DNA of 64,000 bases, from positions 186,001 to 250,000 of the forward strand of contig BGZK01000004.1 in the NCBI GenBank assembly GCA_005406025.1, read 5' to 3'. The notes beneath the pieces were generated by a model. It was not told the DNA's origin, did not search any database, and saw only the letters and a list, made by a program, of their open reading frames with translations. The position numbers and the translations under genes were made by a program. Every line of letters starts with the position of its first letter. Position 1 is the first letter of the stretch. This DNA comes from Eumeta japonica. Lineage: Eukaryota; Arthropoda; Insecta; Lepidoptera; Psychidae. Below, in pieces: positions 59,501-63,710 of this stretch.

Positions 59501-61726
59501 TACATGTAACAGAAGCTGAAAAATTTTTTTTCTGTAAACATCAACGAGTTCGACAGTTCTTTTAAAATCACTTTAAGGTTTATAAACAATTTTTCCGATT
59601 ACTGGAATAATACGAAAATAATTGCTCCGACAATTGCAAAAATGAATTTTTGTTGTTAATAGTGCACTAATTTACTCCGTAAATTGCTACATTTTAAAGC
59701 TATTTTCTAAGCTGCATGTCCAACCACTTAAAAAATAACGGGATAACGCTTAATAAACACTTTCAACTAAAATGATTTTAAACATGGTCGGATATACTGT
59801 TTTTGAGTTATCGCCAAAAAACTGCACTTCTCAACAAAAGGACTTAAGAGCCGTGAACATACGCTCCCTTGCTGATGCACTTCATACACTAGTTTAATAG
59901 TAACAGTCAACATATCTACTTGTTTTTTTAGTTATAAGCGACTAAAGTGCTTATAACTTTACTGTTCGAGAGGCATGAAAAAAGTGTAACAACGTGCTTT
60001 TTTCATCTGTAATGCATTTATTTGTAATAATAGCTTCGGAACCCTACAATGAGCATAGACTGACATGCTCTTGGCCAATTTTTATCCGTGTCCAGTCTTA
60101 ATTAACATTATTTTTAAGTAATATTTTCTCAACTGAAAATGATACTCGCAAATCTTTATGCTATTTAAATCAATTTTAAATATAGGTAACTCAATTATAA
60201 AACTCACTATTCATGTGCTGCATTTAATATAATAATATACATATTTCAATCTCCACCTATCACGCAACTGTTTTGTCTATGGCTCTAGTCATATTTAAGG
60301 AGTCGTGACGACCACGTTTACATTCTTAATAATTCATTAAGCTTGTTTATGGGCAGCCCTAAAATTACCATTTTTTTTATATAATTACTATTTGTCCTTC
60401 TTCCGAATTAATGAACGGTTATATGTACATGTTTGAAATAATGTGTCATTTCTAAAAAGTGACTAGGTTTTATTAAACTAGAATTTAAAATAATTGCAGA
60501 GTAGTGTTCCTTTTGTGTAAGTACCAACTTTATCATAGCTATTACTAACCAGTACTTCATTGCAAAAGTTCAATACGCAATTATTGTAGTATTATGTTAA
60601 CAGTTGTATGAATATAGAGAACATTTTCTGAGTTAAAACATATTGTTTTTCCTAGTGTGATAGTGACTTTTGCACTGAATTTAAAAGATTAGAACTAATT
60701 TAGTGTTATACAAATATTTTCATGCCTTTCAGCATTATGTAAAAGTTTATAATAACATTTACACTATATGTTGAGTCAATAGCTTTTCGATGTGTTTATG
60801 TATTAACATCTCTGATGTAATAATTTGAACTAAAAATTAAATAATATCTTGGTATATTGCATACTGTATATGATGATTAGTTTGGGTTGATTTTAGTATT
60901 ATAGTTAAAAAAAAATAACATACAAATTTGAAAAATATTTCAATTCTCATTTCCTATACTAAACGTTTAGTAATCCTTTTTGATATTTGTTCATTAAATT
61001 TTATGTTTTTATGTGTATGAATATAAAAATCAATGGAGATATTATTTTTTATAGAAAAGAATTAGAAAATATGCTTAAAAAATTTACTAAGAGATGTATC
61101 TTATGGATACAACAAAAAATATTGCTTATACATTATGCACGTGCATCAGAAAATTTTCAAAATTGTATTTTCTATATTTTTTGTTCTGATAAAATATTTG
61201 TAACTAGAAAAAACGAAATAATTATATCCAACCTGTGTATCTAATCATCATAAATATATTAATTCAAATTACATCAGAGACGAATATTTTTATTTAAATT
61301 GAAAACACGTCAATTTGATTCCGTTGGTTATTTACAGAAATGACACCGATCCATCATCAACAAATGTCGCCCATACGTAAGAAGAGCGAATCGCCAACTC
61401 AAAGCAAACGCGTTGACAAAACGCCGACCACGCCTGCCAACCTAACACCGATCGATGAGACCAGAGCCCTAGATCTAACTCAGGCTGTGAACGGCGTGAA
61501 CGGCGACCAACTGACCCCAGAGAACCCGATCAGCCAGGACGAAGGGTCCAAGGTGGTGAAGAAATCGATCGAAGCGACCCAGATCGCGCCAGGGGTCGTC
61601 GACACGACACTCGTGAACGATACGTCGGCCCTGGGCACAGGGCTGACAGCGGCGGAAGTGCTCGACCGCGCCCGCACGCGCTTTGACAAGTTCTGGGGCA
61701 AGAAGGAGGAAAACGACAACGTCTAG
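9753..61726 (+). CDS. MDM1: Nuclear protein MDM1 orthologue (whole gene, 13 coding exons, long isoform)
   Basis: Seen: exons at 9753-9803 (candidate), 41380-41515, 42727-42851, 46180-46272, 47671-47827, 51027-51141, 52409-52778, 52968-53098, 53426-53634, 53834-53968, 54755-54895, 56730-56930 and 61338-61726 join with consistent phase into 2253 nt, giving 750 aa plus stop. Repeats SEYRSTYRW (from residue 20), TEYRNQFAW (154) and a degenerate YIEDYLW (211), then SEYKKKF...SQYVY (254-268), match the repeated SEYxxxFxW motifs of vertebrate MDM1. KKYPG (73-77) matches its RKYPW motif, and the end ([13 protein letters not shown]) matches its C-terminal FWGK tail. Human MDM1 is about 714 aa, so the length fits. 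Known of the family: a microtubule-binding protein of centrioles that restrains centriole duplication. Inferred: same role here. The middle (about 390-620) is S/P/K-rich and probably disordered. Exon 1 and the acceptor of exon 6 are the least certain parts. Confidence 0.85.
12258..12285. repeat. (TA)n microsatellite
   Basis: About 28 bp of TA dinucleotides at the 5' edge of the dispersed repeat that follows. Confidence 0.9.
12286..12835 (+). repeat. Lepidopteran dispersed repeat, copy 1
   Basis: Starts TTGAAAGGATGTACTTCCTG and continues through GAAGATCACGG, TGATGATGAAGCCAGAA..TAAGCA and AACTCCATAATAAAACAATG, then AAAAAAGGAGGAGGTTCTAT at about 12740. The order matches 39283-39720. The GGAGGAGGTTCT end next to a T-rich run is a pattern I know from lepidopteran repeats. 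Confidence 0.7.
12843..12902. repeat. (TA)n microsatellite
   Basis: About 60 bp of TA dinucleotides at the 3' side of the repeat copy. Confidence 0.95.
15430..15850 (+). promoter_or_regulatory. GC-rich island with TATA-like element in intron 1
   Basis: CpG-rich from about 15640 to 15760, then GGGATAAATACG at 15777 and, about 25 bp on, GACTCAGCC, which resembles an insect initiator. CACGTG (E-box) is at 15822. It could be an internal promoter or an enhancer in MDM1 intron 1. No associated coding exon was found. Confidence 0.3.
16208..16490 (+). repeat. CTAGCT/hexamer repeat family, copy
   Basis: Head CTGCGGCTCCGCCCGCGCGG (the CCGCGGCTTCGCCCGCGT head common in lepidopteran non-LTR tails), then, 170 bp on, a run of TCCAGATCTTGATCCTGCTC-type degenerate hexamers based on GATCC/GATCG. 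Confidence 0.5.
17150..17338 (-). repeat. AGGGTTCCG family, reverse partial copy
   Basis: Ends TCCGGAACCCTAAAA and contains GAGAAAAAGGGTCTTGACAG and AGCTTCAAGGGACC, the complements of AAGACCCTTTATCTCGGGAA and CCCTTGAAGTTGTG seen at 35288-35367. A left-end fragment on the minus strand. Confidence 0.65.
17745..17793. repeat. 21-bp near-perfect hairpin
   Basis: Arms 17745-17765 and 17773-17793 (core CTAATCTCAGAAAC) differ at one base, with a 7-nt loop. No transposon ends were seen. Confidence 0.9.
17822..17985 (+). repeat. CTAGCT/hexamer repeat family, copy
   Basis: Starts ACTAGCTGTCGATCCGGAGC and later reads GCGATCCAAGTCCCGATCTG and AATCCCGATTCCCC, again head first and hexamer block second, same strand as 16208. 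Confidence 0.5.
18505..18640 (+). repeat. SINE-like fragment
   Basis: GTGGCTCGGTCAGCACGTTA then AGCTGTCGGTCTTA resembles the (T)GCTCGGT..GCACGTTAAGC(T/C)GTCGGTC core of lepidopteran SINEs. The flanks are diverged and no tRNA-like head was found. Confidence 0.4.
18778..18910 (+). repeat. CTAGCT/hexamer repeat family, short copy
   Basis: Head ACTAGCTTTCGTCGGCAGCT then CCACCCGCGTGGACATAGAA, followed by a weak hexamer region (GATCTTGGCCCCAGTCCTAC). Confidence 0.55.
20560..20725 (+). repeat. Dispersed repeat tail (ATGGGCGGCGGTGA type)
   Basis: GAGGCCGGCACCTCGCTGGT, GTTGCGAAGGTTCATGGGCG and GCGGTGACCCCCTATTCTCT match the ggccggcaac..atgggcggcggtgatcactta..gtttgcc tail seen throughout Lepidoptera. 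Related copies lie at 31285 and 56285. Confidence 0.65.
21340..21480. other. GC-rich island in intron 1
   Basis: About 110 bp of GGCGCGGGCGGCGGCC-type sequence. The minus-strand frame over it is Ala/Arg/Pro-rich and looks like a by-product of composition. No recognised element. Confidence 0.3.
21596..21650 (+). repeat. AGGGTTCCG family, right-end fragment
   Basis: TACGGAACCCTTTACATGCG then AAGTCGACTCGCAGTCGACC corresponds to the right end at 35820-35875 (ACGAAACCCTCGGTGG, then CGAG...ACTCGCACTTGTCC). Confidence 0.5.
22741..22800 (+). repeat. Two tandem 19-20-bp units
   Basis: TCTAGAAACAGCGTACA occurs twice in succession at about 22763 and 22782. Confidence 0.7.
24383..24960 (+). pseudogene. 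Broken C-terminal fragment of a multicopy insect protein with CXC-like Cys cluster
   Basis: In shifting frames it reads [17 protein letters not shown], then [40 protein letters not shown], and after a frameshift near 24635 [20 protein letters not shown], and finally [15 protein letters not shown], a stop, and KAGLKCS. That order (GCDTTS motif, K-A-T-R-E-E-I..LYGG segment, AAPQH..Y..VQ.W, then a C-x-C-x3-G-C..CRKxGLxC cluster) is that of an uncharacterised protein family found in many copies in insect genomes. At least one frameshift and three stops show it is dead. The N-terminal two-thirds is absent. Confidence 0.65.
25396..25433. repeat. Perfect 17-bp hairpin
   Basis: AGCCGGCACCACCGATA (25396-25412) and its exact complement (25417-25433) around a 4-nt loop. 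Confidence 0.93.
25462..25491. repeat. Perfect 13-bp hairpin
   Basis: CTCCCACTCCATC (25462-25474) and its exact complement (25479-25491) around the loop GGTT, 28 bp after the previous hairpin. Confidence 0.92.
26094..27354 (+). mobile_element. mariner-like element, degenerate
   Basis: Imperfect terminal inverted repeats TTAGGTAGGGAAAAAAGG (26094) and CCTTTTTCCCGTCCTTA (ending 27354), flanked by TA on both sides as expected for mariner target duplication. It contains a broken transposase. Confidence 0.85.
26253..27255 (+). pseudogene. mariner transposase pseudogene
   Basis: Starts [20 protein letters not shown] and continues with [11 protein letters not shown] (helix-turn-helix region), then frameshifts. 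NYEKWIT stands where the first catalytic Asp (GDEKWI) should be, so that Asp is lost. [10 protein letters not shown] (second Asp) and [15 protein letters not shown] (third, D34D spacing) survive in other frames. Multiple stops after 26500 show it is inactive. Confidence 0.88.
27876..27916. repeat. Tandem duplication of a 21-bp unit
   Basis: TAGTTTATTAATATATAATAA occurs twice, separated by four bases. Confidence 0.8.
28270..28440. other. GC-rich island in intron 1
   Basis: CCCCGCGCGTTAGGGTCGCC followed by CGCGCCGGGTGCCCGGGCCG, within AT-rich intron sequence. No coding or repeat assignment; a regulatory island is possible. Confidence 0.3.
30530..30728 (+). repeat. Probable retroelement/SINE fragment
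   Basis: CCCCCTCATGTTGATCCTGG, AACGACAGAATCCGGGACAG, GCTATCCAAGGCACACAACG and GTGCCGTTGAGCCATCACC follow the pattern of lepidopteran tRNA-related retroelement tails (…CCGAGGCAC…GAGCCA). The local open frame is not protein-like. Confidence 0.35.
31285..31430 (+). repeat. Dispersed repeat tail (ATGGGCGGCGCTGA type)
   Basis: CAACGCACTAGTGACTTCTT, GTGTCCATGGGCGGCGCTGA and GTTTGCCCCTTAAG show the same order as the copy at 20560. Confidence 0.6.
32478..32605. repeat. (TA)n / (TG)n compound microsatellite
   Basis: About 80 bp of TA followed by GTGTGTGTATATGTATATGTATATGCATATAT-like units. The frames here encode only Tyr/Ile repeats. Confidence 0.95.
35202..35875 (+). mobile_element. AGGGTTCCG-family element, near full length
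   Basis: Left end TAGGGTTCCGTACCTGAAAA, then GGATCACTTTGTTGTCCGTC and CGTCTGTCTATCAAGACCCT; right end ACGAAACCCTCGGTGGACGA. The outer GGGTTCCG / CGAAACCC sequences are imperfect inverted repeats. Non-coding. I recognise the GTTCCGTACC...TTGTTGTCCGTCCGTC string as very common in lepidopteran genomes, but cannot name its class with certainty. Confidence 0.7.
36402..36650 (+). repeat. tRNA-derived SINE remnant
   Basis: An RNA polymerase III B-box-like GGGTTCGAAATC at 36467 is preceded by a possible A-box (GACTAGCGGTGGCG, 36408). Downstream CTTTGTGCCTCGGGAAGCAC and GCTTAGCTTCCGGAAGTTAT matches the TGCCTCGG.AAGCACGTTAAGC(C)G core of lepidopteran SINEs. It is too diverged to be a tRNA gene. Confidence 0.6.
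37430..37712 (-). repeat. CTAGCT/hexamer repeat family, reverse copy
   Basis: On the + strand the hexamer block comes first (GATCGATACTGGTATCGACA through GCGATCGGCACGAGGACCGA) and then the complement of the head (CGAAGCGGACGAATTATAGC TAGCT), so this is the family in reverse. The hexamers translate to Arg/Asp/Gly/Ile-rich pseudo-peptides, which should not be read as protein. Confidence 0.55.
38494..38526. repeat. Perfect 14-bp hairpin
   Basis: GTTGTGTAAGATGT and its exact complement around a 5-nt loop. Confidence 0.9.
39283..39720 (+). repeat. Lepidopteran dispersed repeat, copy 2
   Basis: TTGAAAGGATATACTCCCTG, then GGAACTGAGGGGCACACTCA, a (TA)n run at 39468-39485, and TGATGATGAAGCCAGAA..TAAGCA and AACTCCATAATAAAACAATG. 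Same order and strand as 12286-12835; it lacks the distal GGAGGAGG part. Confidence 0.7.
39817..39855. repeat. Perfect 12-bp inverted repeat
   Basis: GATTTTACAATA (39817) and TATTGTAAAATC (39844), 15-nt loop. Confidence 0.85.
39938..40028. repeat. Long hairpin, 17-bp perfect core plus 19-bp outer arms
   Basis: The inner arms TTTTGAAATTTAATTAT (39963) and complement (39987) are exact. The outer arms TTGTTTTAAGTAAAGGTTA (39938) and its complement (40010) differ at one base. The loop is 7 nt. Total arm length is about 42 bp. Confidence 0.9.
40050..40086. repeat. Perfect 13-bp hairpin
   Basis: TTTAGGAAATTGT and exact complement, 11-nt loop, 21 bp after the previous hairpin. Confidence 0.88.
40990..41110 (-). 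repeat. Possible hexamer-block remnant
   Basis: GAGTCGATACCG, GGGTACCGGGATCGACACC and similar units resemble the hexamer block at 37430, but no head sequence follows. Confidence 0.3.
41380..41515 (+). CDS. MDM1: MDM1 exon 2 (first SEYxxxFxW repeat)
   Basis: The acceptor TTGTTGCAG precedes 41380 and the donor G|GTGAGA follows 41515. It reads [16 protein letters not shown], then an Ala/Gly/Gln-rich low-complexity linker, and ends one base into a Gly codon. SEYRSTYRW is the first microtubule-binding-type repeat, aligned with SEYQRNFLW at the vertebrate N-terminus. GC content is very high, in sharp contrast to the AT-rich introns. Confidence 0.85.
42727..42851 (+). CDS. MDM1: MDM1 exon 3 (KKYPG motif)
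   Basis: The acceptor GGCGAACAG precedes it and the donor AGG|GTAACC follows. It completes the Gly codon split from exon 2 and reads [20 protein letters not shown], then [10 protein letters not shown] and an Ala/Pro tail, ending in phase 0. The [18 protein letters not shown] part corresponds to the vertebrate segment that begins RKYPWAGLRSDQL, directly after the first SEY repeat. Confidence 0.85.
43287..44285 (-). pseudogene. mariner transposase pseudogene (second family)
   Basis: Reading on the minus strand from 44285: [17 protein letters not shown], a break, then [40 protein letters not shown], then [42 protein letters not shown] and finally [22 protein letters not shown] and stop. The family carries GDETW at the first catalytic Asp; here it reads GEETW. 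The second Asp region (expected HHDNA) reads YHNRA, so that Asp is lost, while the third is intact. Frameshifts and a foldback insertion (43657-43691) break it. Terminal inverted repeats were not resolved. Confidence 0.85.
43657..43691. repeat. 35-bp foldback insertion in the mariner pseudogene
   Basis: AACAGTAGCCAGTTTTT (43640-43656, native transposase sequence) is followed by TGACTACTGTT (43659, inverted copy) and AACAGTAGTCAATTTTT (43675-43691, direct copy). Removing the 35 bp restores a continuous match to the transposase between SFFNK and the following TG..VA segment. Confidence 0.75.
45185..45670 (+). other. Purine-rich unassigned stretch
   Basis: About 450 bp unusually rich in A/G with repeated GTGTGAA(A/G)GA-like words near 45230-45270, ending AATAAAACAATAAAGG. 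Could be part of an old retroelement, but no coding domain was seen. Confidence 0.25.
46180..46272 (+). CDS. MDM1: MDM1 exon 4
   Basis: A 93-nt exon with both ends in phase 0, acceptor GACCATCAG and donor AAG|GTACTA. It reads [20 protein letters not shown], then [11 protein letters not shown]. It is basic and serine-rich, with no domain beyond similarity in character to the R/S-rich linker of vertebrate MDM1. Because both phases are 0 and the length is a multiple of three, it could be skipped without a frame change. Confidence 0.75.
47671..47827 (+). CDS. MDM1: MDM1 exon 5 (second SEY-type repeat)
   Basis: The acceptor GTACTTTCAG precedes it and the donor G|GTGGGT follows, leaving phase 1. 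It encodes [20 protein letters not shown] followed by [12 protein letters not shown], so the second repeat is TEYRNQFAW (residues 154-162), equivalent to SEYQRQFVW in vertebrate MDM1. The remainder ([19 protein letters not shown]) is a basic linker with a possible RKS phosphosite. Confidence 0.88.
49840..50170 (+). repeat. Old dispersed repeat, copy 2
   Basis: Counterpart of 3060-3440 in the same orientation, located in the MDM1 intron between exons 5 and 6. The shared blocks come in the same order with small gaps. Confidence 0.45.
51027..51141 (+). CDS. MDM1: MDM1 exon 6 (degenerate repeat; acceptor uncertain)
   Basis: It reads [20 protein letters not shown] then [18 protein letters not shown], ending two bases into an Arg codon at AG|GTGAGC. 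YIEDYLW looks like a third, decayed SEYxxxFxW repeat. Both neighbours fit in phase (entering phase 1, leaving phase 2). The acceptor used here is the AG at 51025-51026, which has a poor pyrimidine tract. An alternative in-phase AG at 50956-50957 would add 23 residues (to [13 protein letters not shown]...) and cannot be excluded. Confidence 0.75.
51860..52390. other. GC-rich intron stretch with a 16-bp inverted repeat
   Basis: The intron before MDM1 exon 7 becomes strongly GC-rich. Arms CGCTTTGAGCGCTTTC (51866-51881) and its exact reverse complement (51929-51944) flank a 47-nt GC-rich loop. No in-phase exon with good splice sites was found here. Confidence 0.55.
52409..52778 (+). CDS. MDM1: MDM1 exon 7 (conserved SEYKKKF / QYVY core)
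   Basis: The largest internal exon (370 nt), acceptor AATTTTGCAG and donor AAG|GTCTGC, leaving phase 0. It contains [20 protein letters not shown], which matches the best conserved vertebrate block (SEYRAKFLSPAQYLY). An acidic/Gly-rich linker follows, then [17 protein letters not shown], which pairs with the vertebrate VKELREKAEFYRKR helix. The next intron (52779-52967) is only 189 bp. If retained, translation runs on to a stop at 52944, giving a truncated protein. Confidence 0.92.
52968..53098 (+). CDS. MDM1: MDM1 exon 8
   Basis: The acceptor GTGCTGCAG precedes it and the donor AA|GTAAGT follows, leaving phase 2. [20 protein letters not shown] continues the helical block of exon 7 and aligns with the vertebrate sequence in which a Gly-containing loop is followed by [28 protein letters not shown] then gives a Ser-rich, potentially phosphorylated segment. 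Confidence 0.9.
53426..53634 (+). CDS. MDM1: MDM1 exon 9 (basic, SP-rich)
   Basis: The acceptor is AATCTTTCAG and the donor G|GTATCT, entering phase 2 and leaving phase 1. It encodes [20 protein letters not shown] and a long K/R/S/P-rich stretch with [10 protein letters not shown], ending [10 protein letters not shown]. There is no folded domain. The charge pattern suits microtubule contact or CDK/MAPK phosphorylation, which is inference from composition only. Confidence 0.85.
53834..53968 (+). CDS. MDM1: MDM1 exon 10 (in-frame cassette)
   Basis: The acceptor is CCCTTTCAG and the donor G|GTCAGT. It is 135 nt, phase 1 in and phase 1 out. It encodes [20 protein letters not shown], then a His/Pro-rich tail. 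It is basic and probably disordered, and skipping it would keep the frame. Confidence 0.82.
54755..54895 (+). CDS. MDM1: MDM1 exon 11 (in-frame cassette)
   Basis: The acceptor is CCCGTTTAG and the donor G|GTGCGT. It is 141 nt, phase 1 in and phase 1 out. It encodes [20 protein letters not shown], then [20 protein letters not shown] and SKVGIKL. SP/TP sites are dense in a basic context, a composition typical of phosphoregulated microtubule-binding regions. Confidence 0.8.
55434..55452. repeat. (TG)n microsatellite
   Basis: Nine TG dinucleotides in the intron before MDM1 exon 12. Confidence 0.9.
55889..56111. mobile_element. hAT-type MITE with 8-bp target duplication
   Basis: The element spans 55897-56103 (207 bp). 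It starts CAGTGGCGGC and ends GCCGCCACTG, a perfect 10-bp TIR with the CAGTG start seen in hAT elements. It is flanked on both sides by GATCGATA, a perfect 8-bp duplication. Inside, a unit of about 44 bp containing GAGGCCTCGCAAA and GTTTTGCCTACAAGTTA is tandemly repeated. Non-coding, so moved in trans. Confidence 0.88.
56278..56400 (+). repeat. Dispersed repeat tail, diverged copy
   Basis: CTCGAGTAGCCCATC...AAAAGGCCGGCAACACACTA GTGACTTCTCGCAGGTTGTG and GAACGGCGACGACAACTTGC: the head and middle match the family, but the ATGGGCGGCGG core is mutated. Confidence 0.55.
56730..56930 (+). CDS. MDM1: MDM1 exon 12 (last shared exon)
   Basis: The acceptor is AAATTCACAG and the donor G|GTGAGT. It is 201 nt, phase 1 in and phase 1 out. 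It contains [16 protein letters not shown] and [20 protein letters not shown] followed by TQNVKSG. The segment resembles the vertebrate region before the C-terminal tail (S-L-R-D-P-E-F-Q-H-N-V). Its donor serves two alternative terminal exons. Confidence 0.88.
58094..58176 (+). CDS. MDM1: MDM1 alternative terminal exon, short isoform
   Basis: The acceptor GCATTTCAG precedes it. The phase-1 codon completes as Asp and the exon reads [20 protein letters not shown] then GAPHAAA and TAG at 58174-58176. The short product would be 648 aa and lacks the FWGK tail. Possible poly(A) signals AATAAA lie at 58688 and 58748. Its GC-rich coding and in-frame acceptor support a real exon. An alternative reading is an exon used in a minority transcript. 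Confidence 0.7.
58177..58760 (+). other. MDM1 short-isoform 3'UTR with GC-rich stem
   Basis: Follows the stop at 58174. It contains an inverted repeat, arms 58221-58237 and 58280-58296 (17 bp, one mismatch) around a 42-nt loop, that would form a strong stem-loop in the transcript. AATAAA is at 58688-58693 and 58748-58753. Confidence 0.5.
59307..60046 (+). mobile_element. AGGGTTCCG-family element in the last MDM1 intron
   Basis: Bounded by TAGGGTTCCGA (59307-59317) and TTCGGAACCCTA (60035-60046), an 11-bp terminal inverted repeat. The interior is non-coding and contains GTTTTTGAGTTATCGCCAAA. It lies between the short terminal exon and the long terminal exon of MDM1. Confidence 0.6.
61338..61726 (+). 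CDS. MDM1: MDM1 terminal exon, long isoform (FWGK tail)
   Basis: The acceptor GGTTATTTACAG precedes 61338. Entering phase 1 gives Glu and then [20 protein letters not shown], a linker rich in TP/SP, and finally [26 protein letters not shown] and TAG. The A-R-x-R-x-x-x-FWGK ending is the family's C-terminal signature, so this exon gives the canonical product. The exon is 389 nt with codon use like the upstream exons. The AATAAA at 61888 is the likely poly(A) signal. Confidence 0.92.
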
Positions 61727-62150
61727 TCGCCCGCGCGTCGCGCCGAAGCAGATCGATCGGCTGTAGATTGTGACTTGTAAAAATTAAGTTTTCCCCTATT
61801 ATTTTTTCGTGAAATACATAATAAGTACAATCGGCATCTGTTAAAAATAATGTAAATTCTTTTAGCCGGTACCTAATTAAGCAGCAAAATAAAATATTCT
61901 ATTGTATTACCCCTTTCCCGTTCTGCAGCAATTGGGTTCTGTACAATTGTTTAAATACTTCAAAAACTCTCGTTTCCATTGTTTATACAAGAAATGATTG
62001 ATCTTTGCCCTCTTCGTACTTATACATTAAAGTACAATTACGTCACTACGTAGTAAATATACACAATAAATATTATATTAAGCATATATGTATCTTTTAG
62101 TTATGTATAATTAAATGATACTATGAAATTGAGAATTCGTCACAATATAC
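61727..62150 (+). other. MDM1 long-isoform 3'UTR region
   Basis: GC-rich for the first 40 bp, then AT-rich. AATAAA at 61888-61893 (in a run AAAATAAAAT) is the first canonical poly(A) signal after the stop, and a second AATAAA lies near 62064. The exact cleavage site cannot be read from sequence. Confidence 0.6.
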
Positions 62151-62887
62151 AGTCGATATACCTAGATAATCAGTATTAAGCTGTCTAGGTTGAATGCAGA
62201 ACATGATTTAATATAAGGCATTGCTTCGCTTTAAAGTAAACGACTGTATAACTTAATATTTGTTTAAAATCGCATATAGAAGTAGTATTAACGAAAGAGA
62301 TCATGGCGGTATTCCTACTTCTCTATCGATTTTGTTCTCGCTGTCTTTGAGATAGAAGGAACGTCGGGGTGCATAAATTGTGATGGTATTTTGACAGTAG
62401 GATAGGATATGTAGCCAATTTCAATATATTTTTTTTTATGTATATAGAAGACGACGATGGAATGAATCGCTGTATATCTGACACTCATAATTGTCAACAA
62501 AAAAATTATATTCAGGTGACACCACATTGTTGCAAAACAATCTGAGAGAGTCACAATAAAAAAATCGTTTTTTCATAGTAAAAGCATAATGTATATTATG
62601 TTGCATTTCAATTAAATTATAATTTTATTTGTCACTGTATGAAAAAGATTTGTTAATTCATTTAATTTTTACTATAGAATATCACCTTGTGAGTGTCAAC
62701 ATTCCAAAACTATCCTCGTGCCGTCCAAGTTAGTTTATTTTCTTTTAATTACTTATTTATTGGTTTGTAATAATGATTATAATTTGCAGTCCTTAAAGAA
62801 TTTACTTTTAGACATTAAAATGCTTATAGCTTAGGCTTTGCCTTTAAAAGTCTTCTGACTATAGACAATTTTTGACATTTGATTTAT
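62151..62887 (+). other. Spacer between MDM1 and the ZAD gene
   Basis: AT-rich, with no open reading frame resembling a known protein and no recognised repeat. Likely holds the ZAD gene promoter at its 3' end. Confidence 0.5.
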
Positions 62888-62904
62888 CAGTTGGCGGGAA
62901 AAAC
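62888..62904 (+). promoter_or_regulatory. E2F-like site upstream of the ZAD gene
   Basis: TTGGCGGGAAAA at 62891-62902 fits the E2F/DP consensus TTTSSCGC/GCGGGAA and lies about 70 bp before the ATG, where a proximal promoter element is expected. The surrounding 300 bp has no other GC-rich sequence, so the motif stands out. This suggests S-phase-linked transcription, by inference. Confidence 0.5.
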
Positions 62905-62969
62905 AACTTTGAAGTGTTTGGATTTAATTTTTAATTAATTCATAAATAACAATTAGCTATAATAGTAAA

Positions 62970-63710
62970 ATGAACGTCCCCAAGAATATTTGTATATTAT
63001 GTTCGATAGAAACTAACTTCTACATCACTATTATGGATAGTTATTGCATAAAAAACGAATTACTTGAAAAAATTAATATTTGCTTGTGCATGAGCGTAAA
63101 GGAAGACGATATTTTCAATGTGATTTGCCATAATTGCGTATACAATATCGAAAAATTTTACGATTTTGTGATTAAAATTAGAAAAGCGCAAACTATTATC
63201 GAAGCAAAAAGATCTAGTTTCAGAGAAGCGCACGAAAATGGGAATATTTCTTCACTGACAAAATTGTACAGCAACAAATATGTAAAGTCTTACACTCATG
63301 AACTATACAATTCAAATTTCTCCTTCTCCTTTCACGAGAGTATGTTTGAAGATGACGAAGAAGTGAAAATTAAAAAACAGTCACCGGCGCCCCCTGACTA
63401 CGAATTCGAGAAAAGGAGTGTACCGAAAAAACCGCGTTTGTGGAATGTCAAAACACAACCAGTAAAATTTGGTCAACATTTTCCTCTTGCAAAGGAATGC
63501 AAGCAACGTTCTATATCAAACACATCTCATCAGAAAGTTAACACACATAGGGGCGAGGCAGTTCTAACGAGTTCCAGAGACATATTCGAGTCTCCGAGTA
63601 ACACACAGGATGCTGAAATAGAACCCCGCACCTTTGACTGGAAACTCACACCAGATGAAAACGTCATGAGAAAAATTCGAGAGAGATACTTCGGCCGGTC
63701 AGATTTTTAA
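62970..63710 (+). CDS. ZAD-domain protein without zinc fingers, single exon
   Basis: 246 aa. The N-terminus has C8-x2-C11 and C53-x2-C56 with hydrophobic spacing between them (about 41 residues), the zinc-coordinating pattern of the arthropod ZAD (zinc-finger-associated domain), a dimerisation module usually followed by C2H2 fingers. No C2H2 finger follows. The rest is charged and Ser-rich, with an acidic patch (MFEDDEEVKIKK, about 125-136), a basic VPKKPR motif that could be a nuclear signal, and a conserved-looking end, RTFDWKLTPDENVMRKIRER YF. The ATG at 62970 is the first in frame and A-rich upstream (AAAATG). Codon use is AT-rich, unlike MDM1. Function unknown; probably nuclear, by inference. 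I cannot assign an orthologue. Confidence 0.8.
   Translation: MNVPKNICILCSIETNFYITIMDSYCIKNELLEKINICLCMSVKEDDIFNVICHNCVYNIEKFYDFVIKIRKAQTIIEAKRSSFREAHENGNISSLTKLYSNKYVKSYTHELYNSNFSFSFHESMFEDDEEVKIKKQSPAPPDYEFEKRSVPKKPRLWNVKTQPVKFGQHFPLAKECKQRSISNTSHQKVNTHRGEAVLTSSRDIFESPSNTQDAEIEPRTFDWKLTPDENVMRKIRERYFGRSDF

Noticed and set aside
61480..61719. Minus-strand frame opposite the MDM1 terminal exon
   Set aside because: Shadow of the coding exon.
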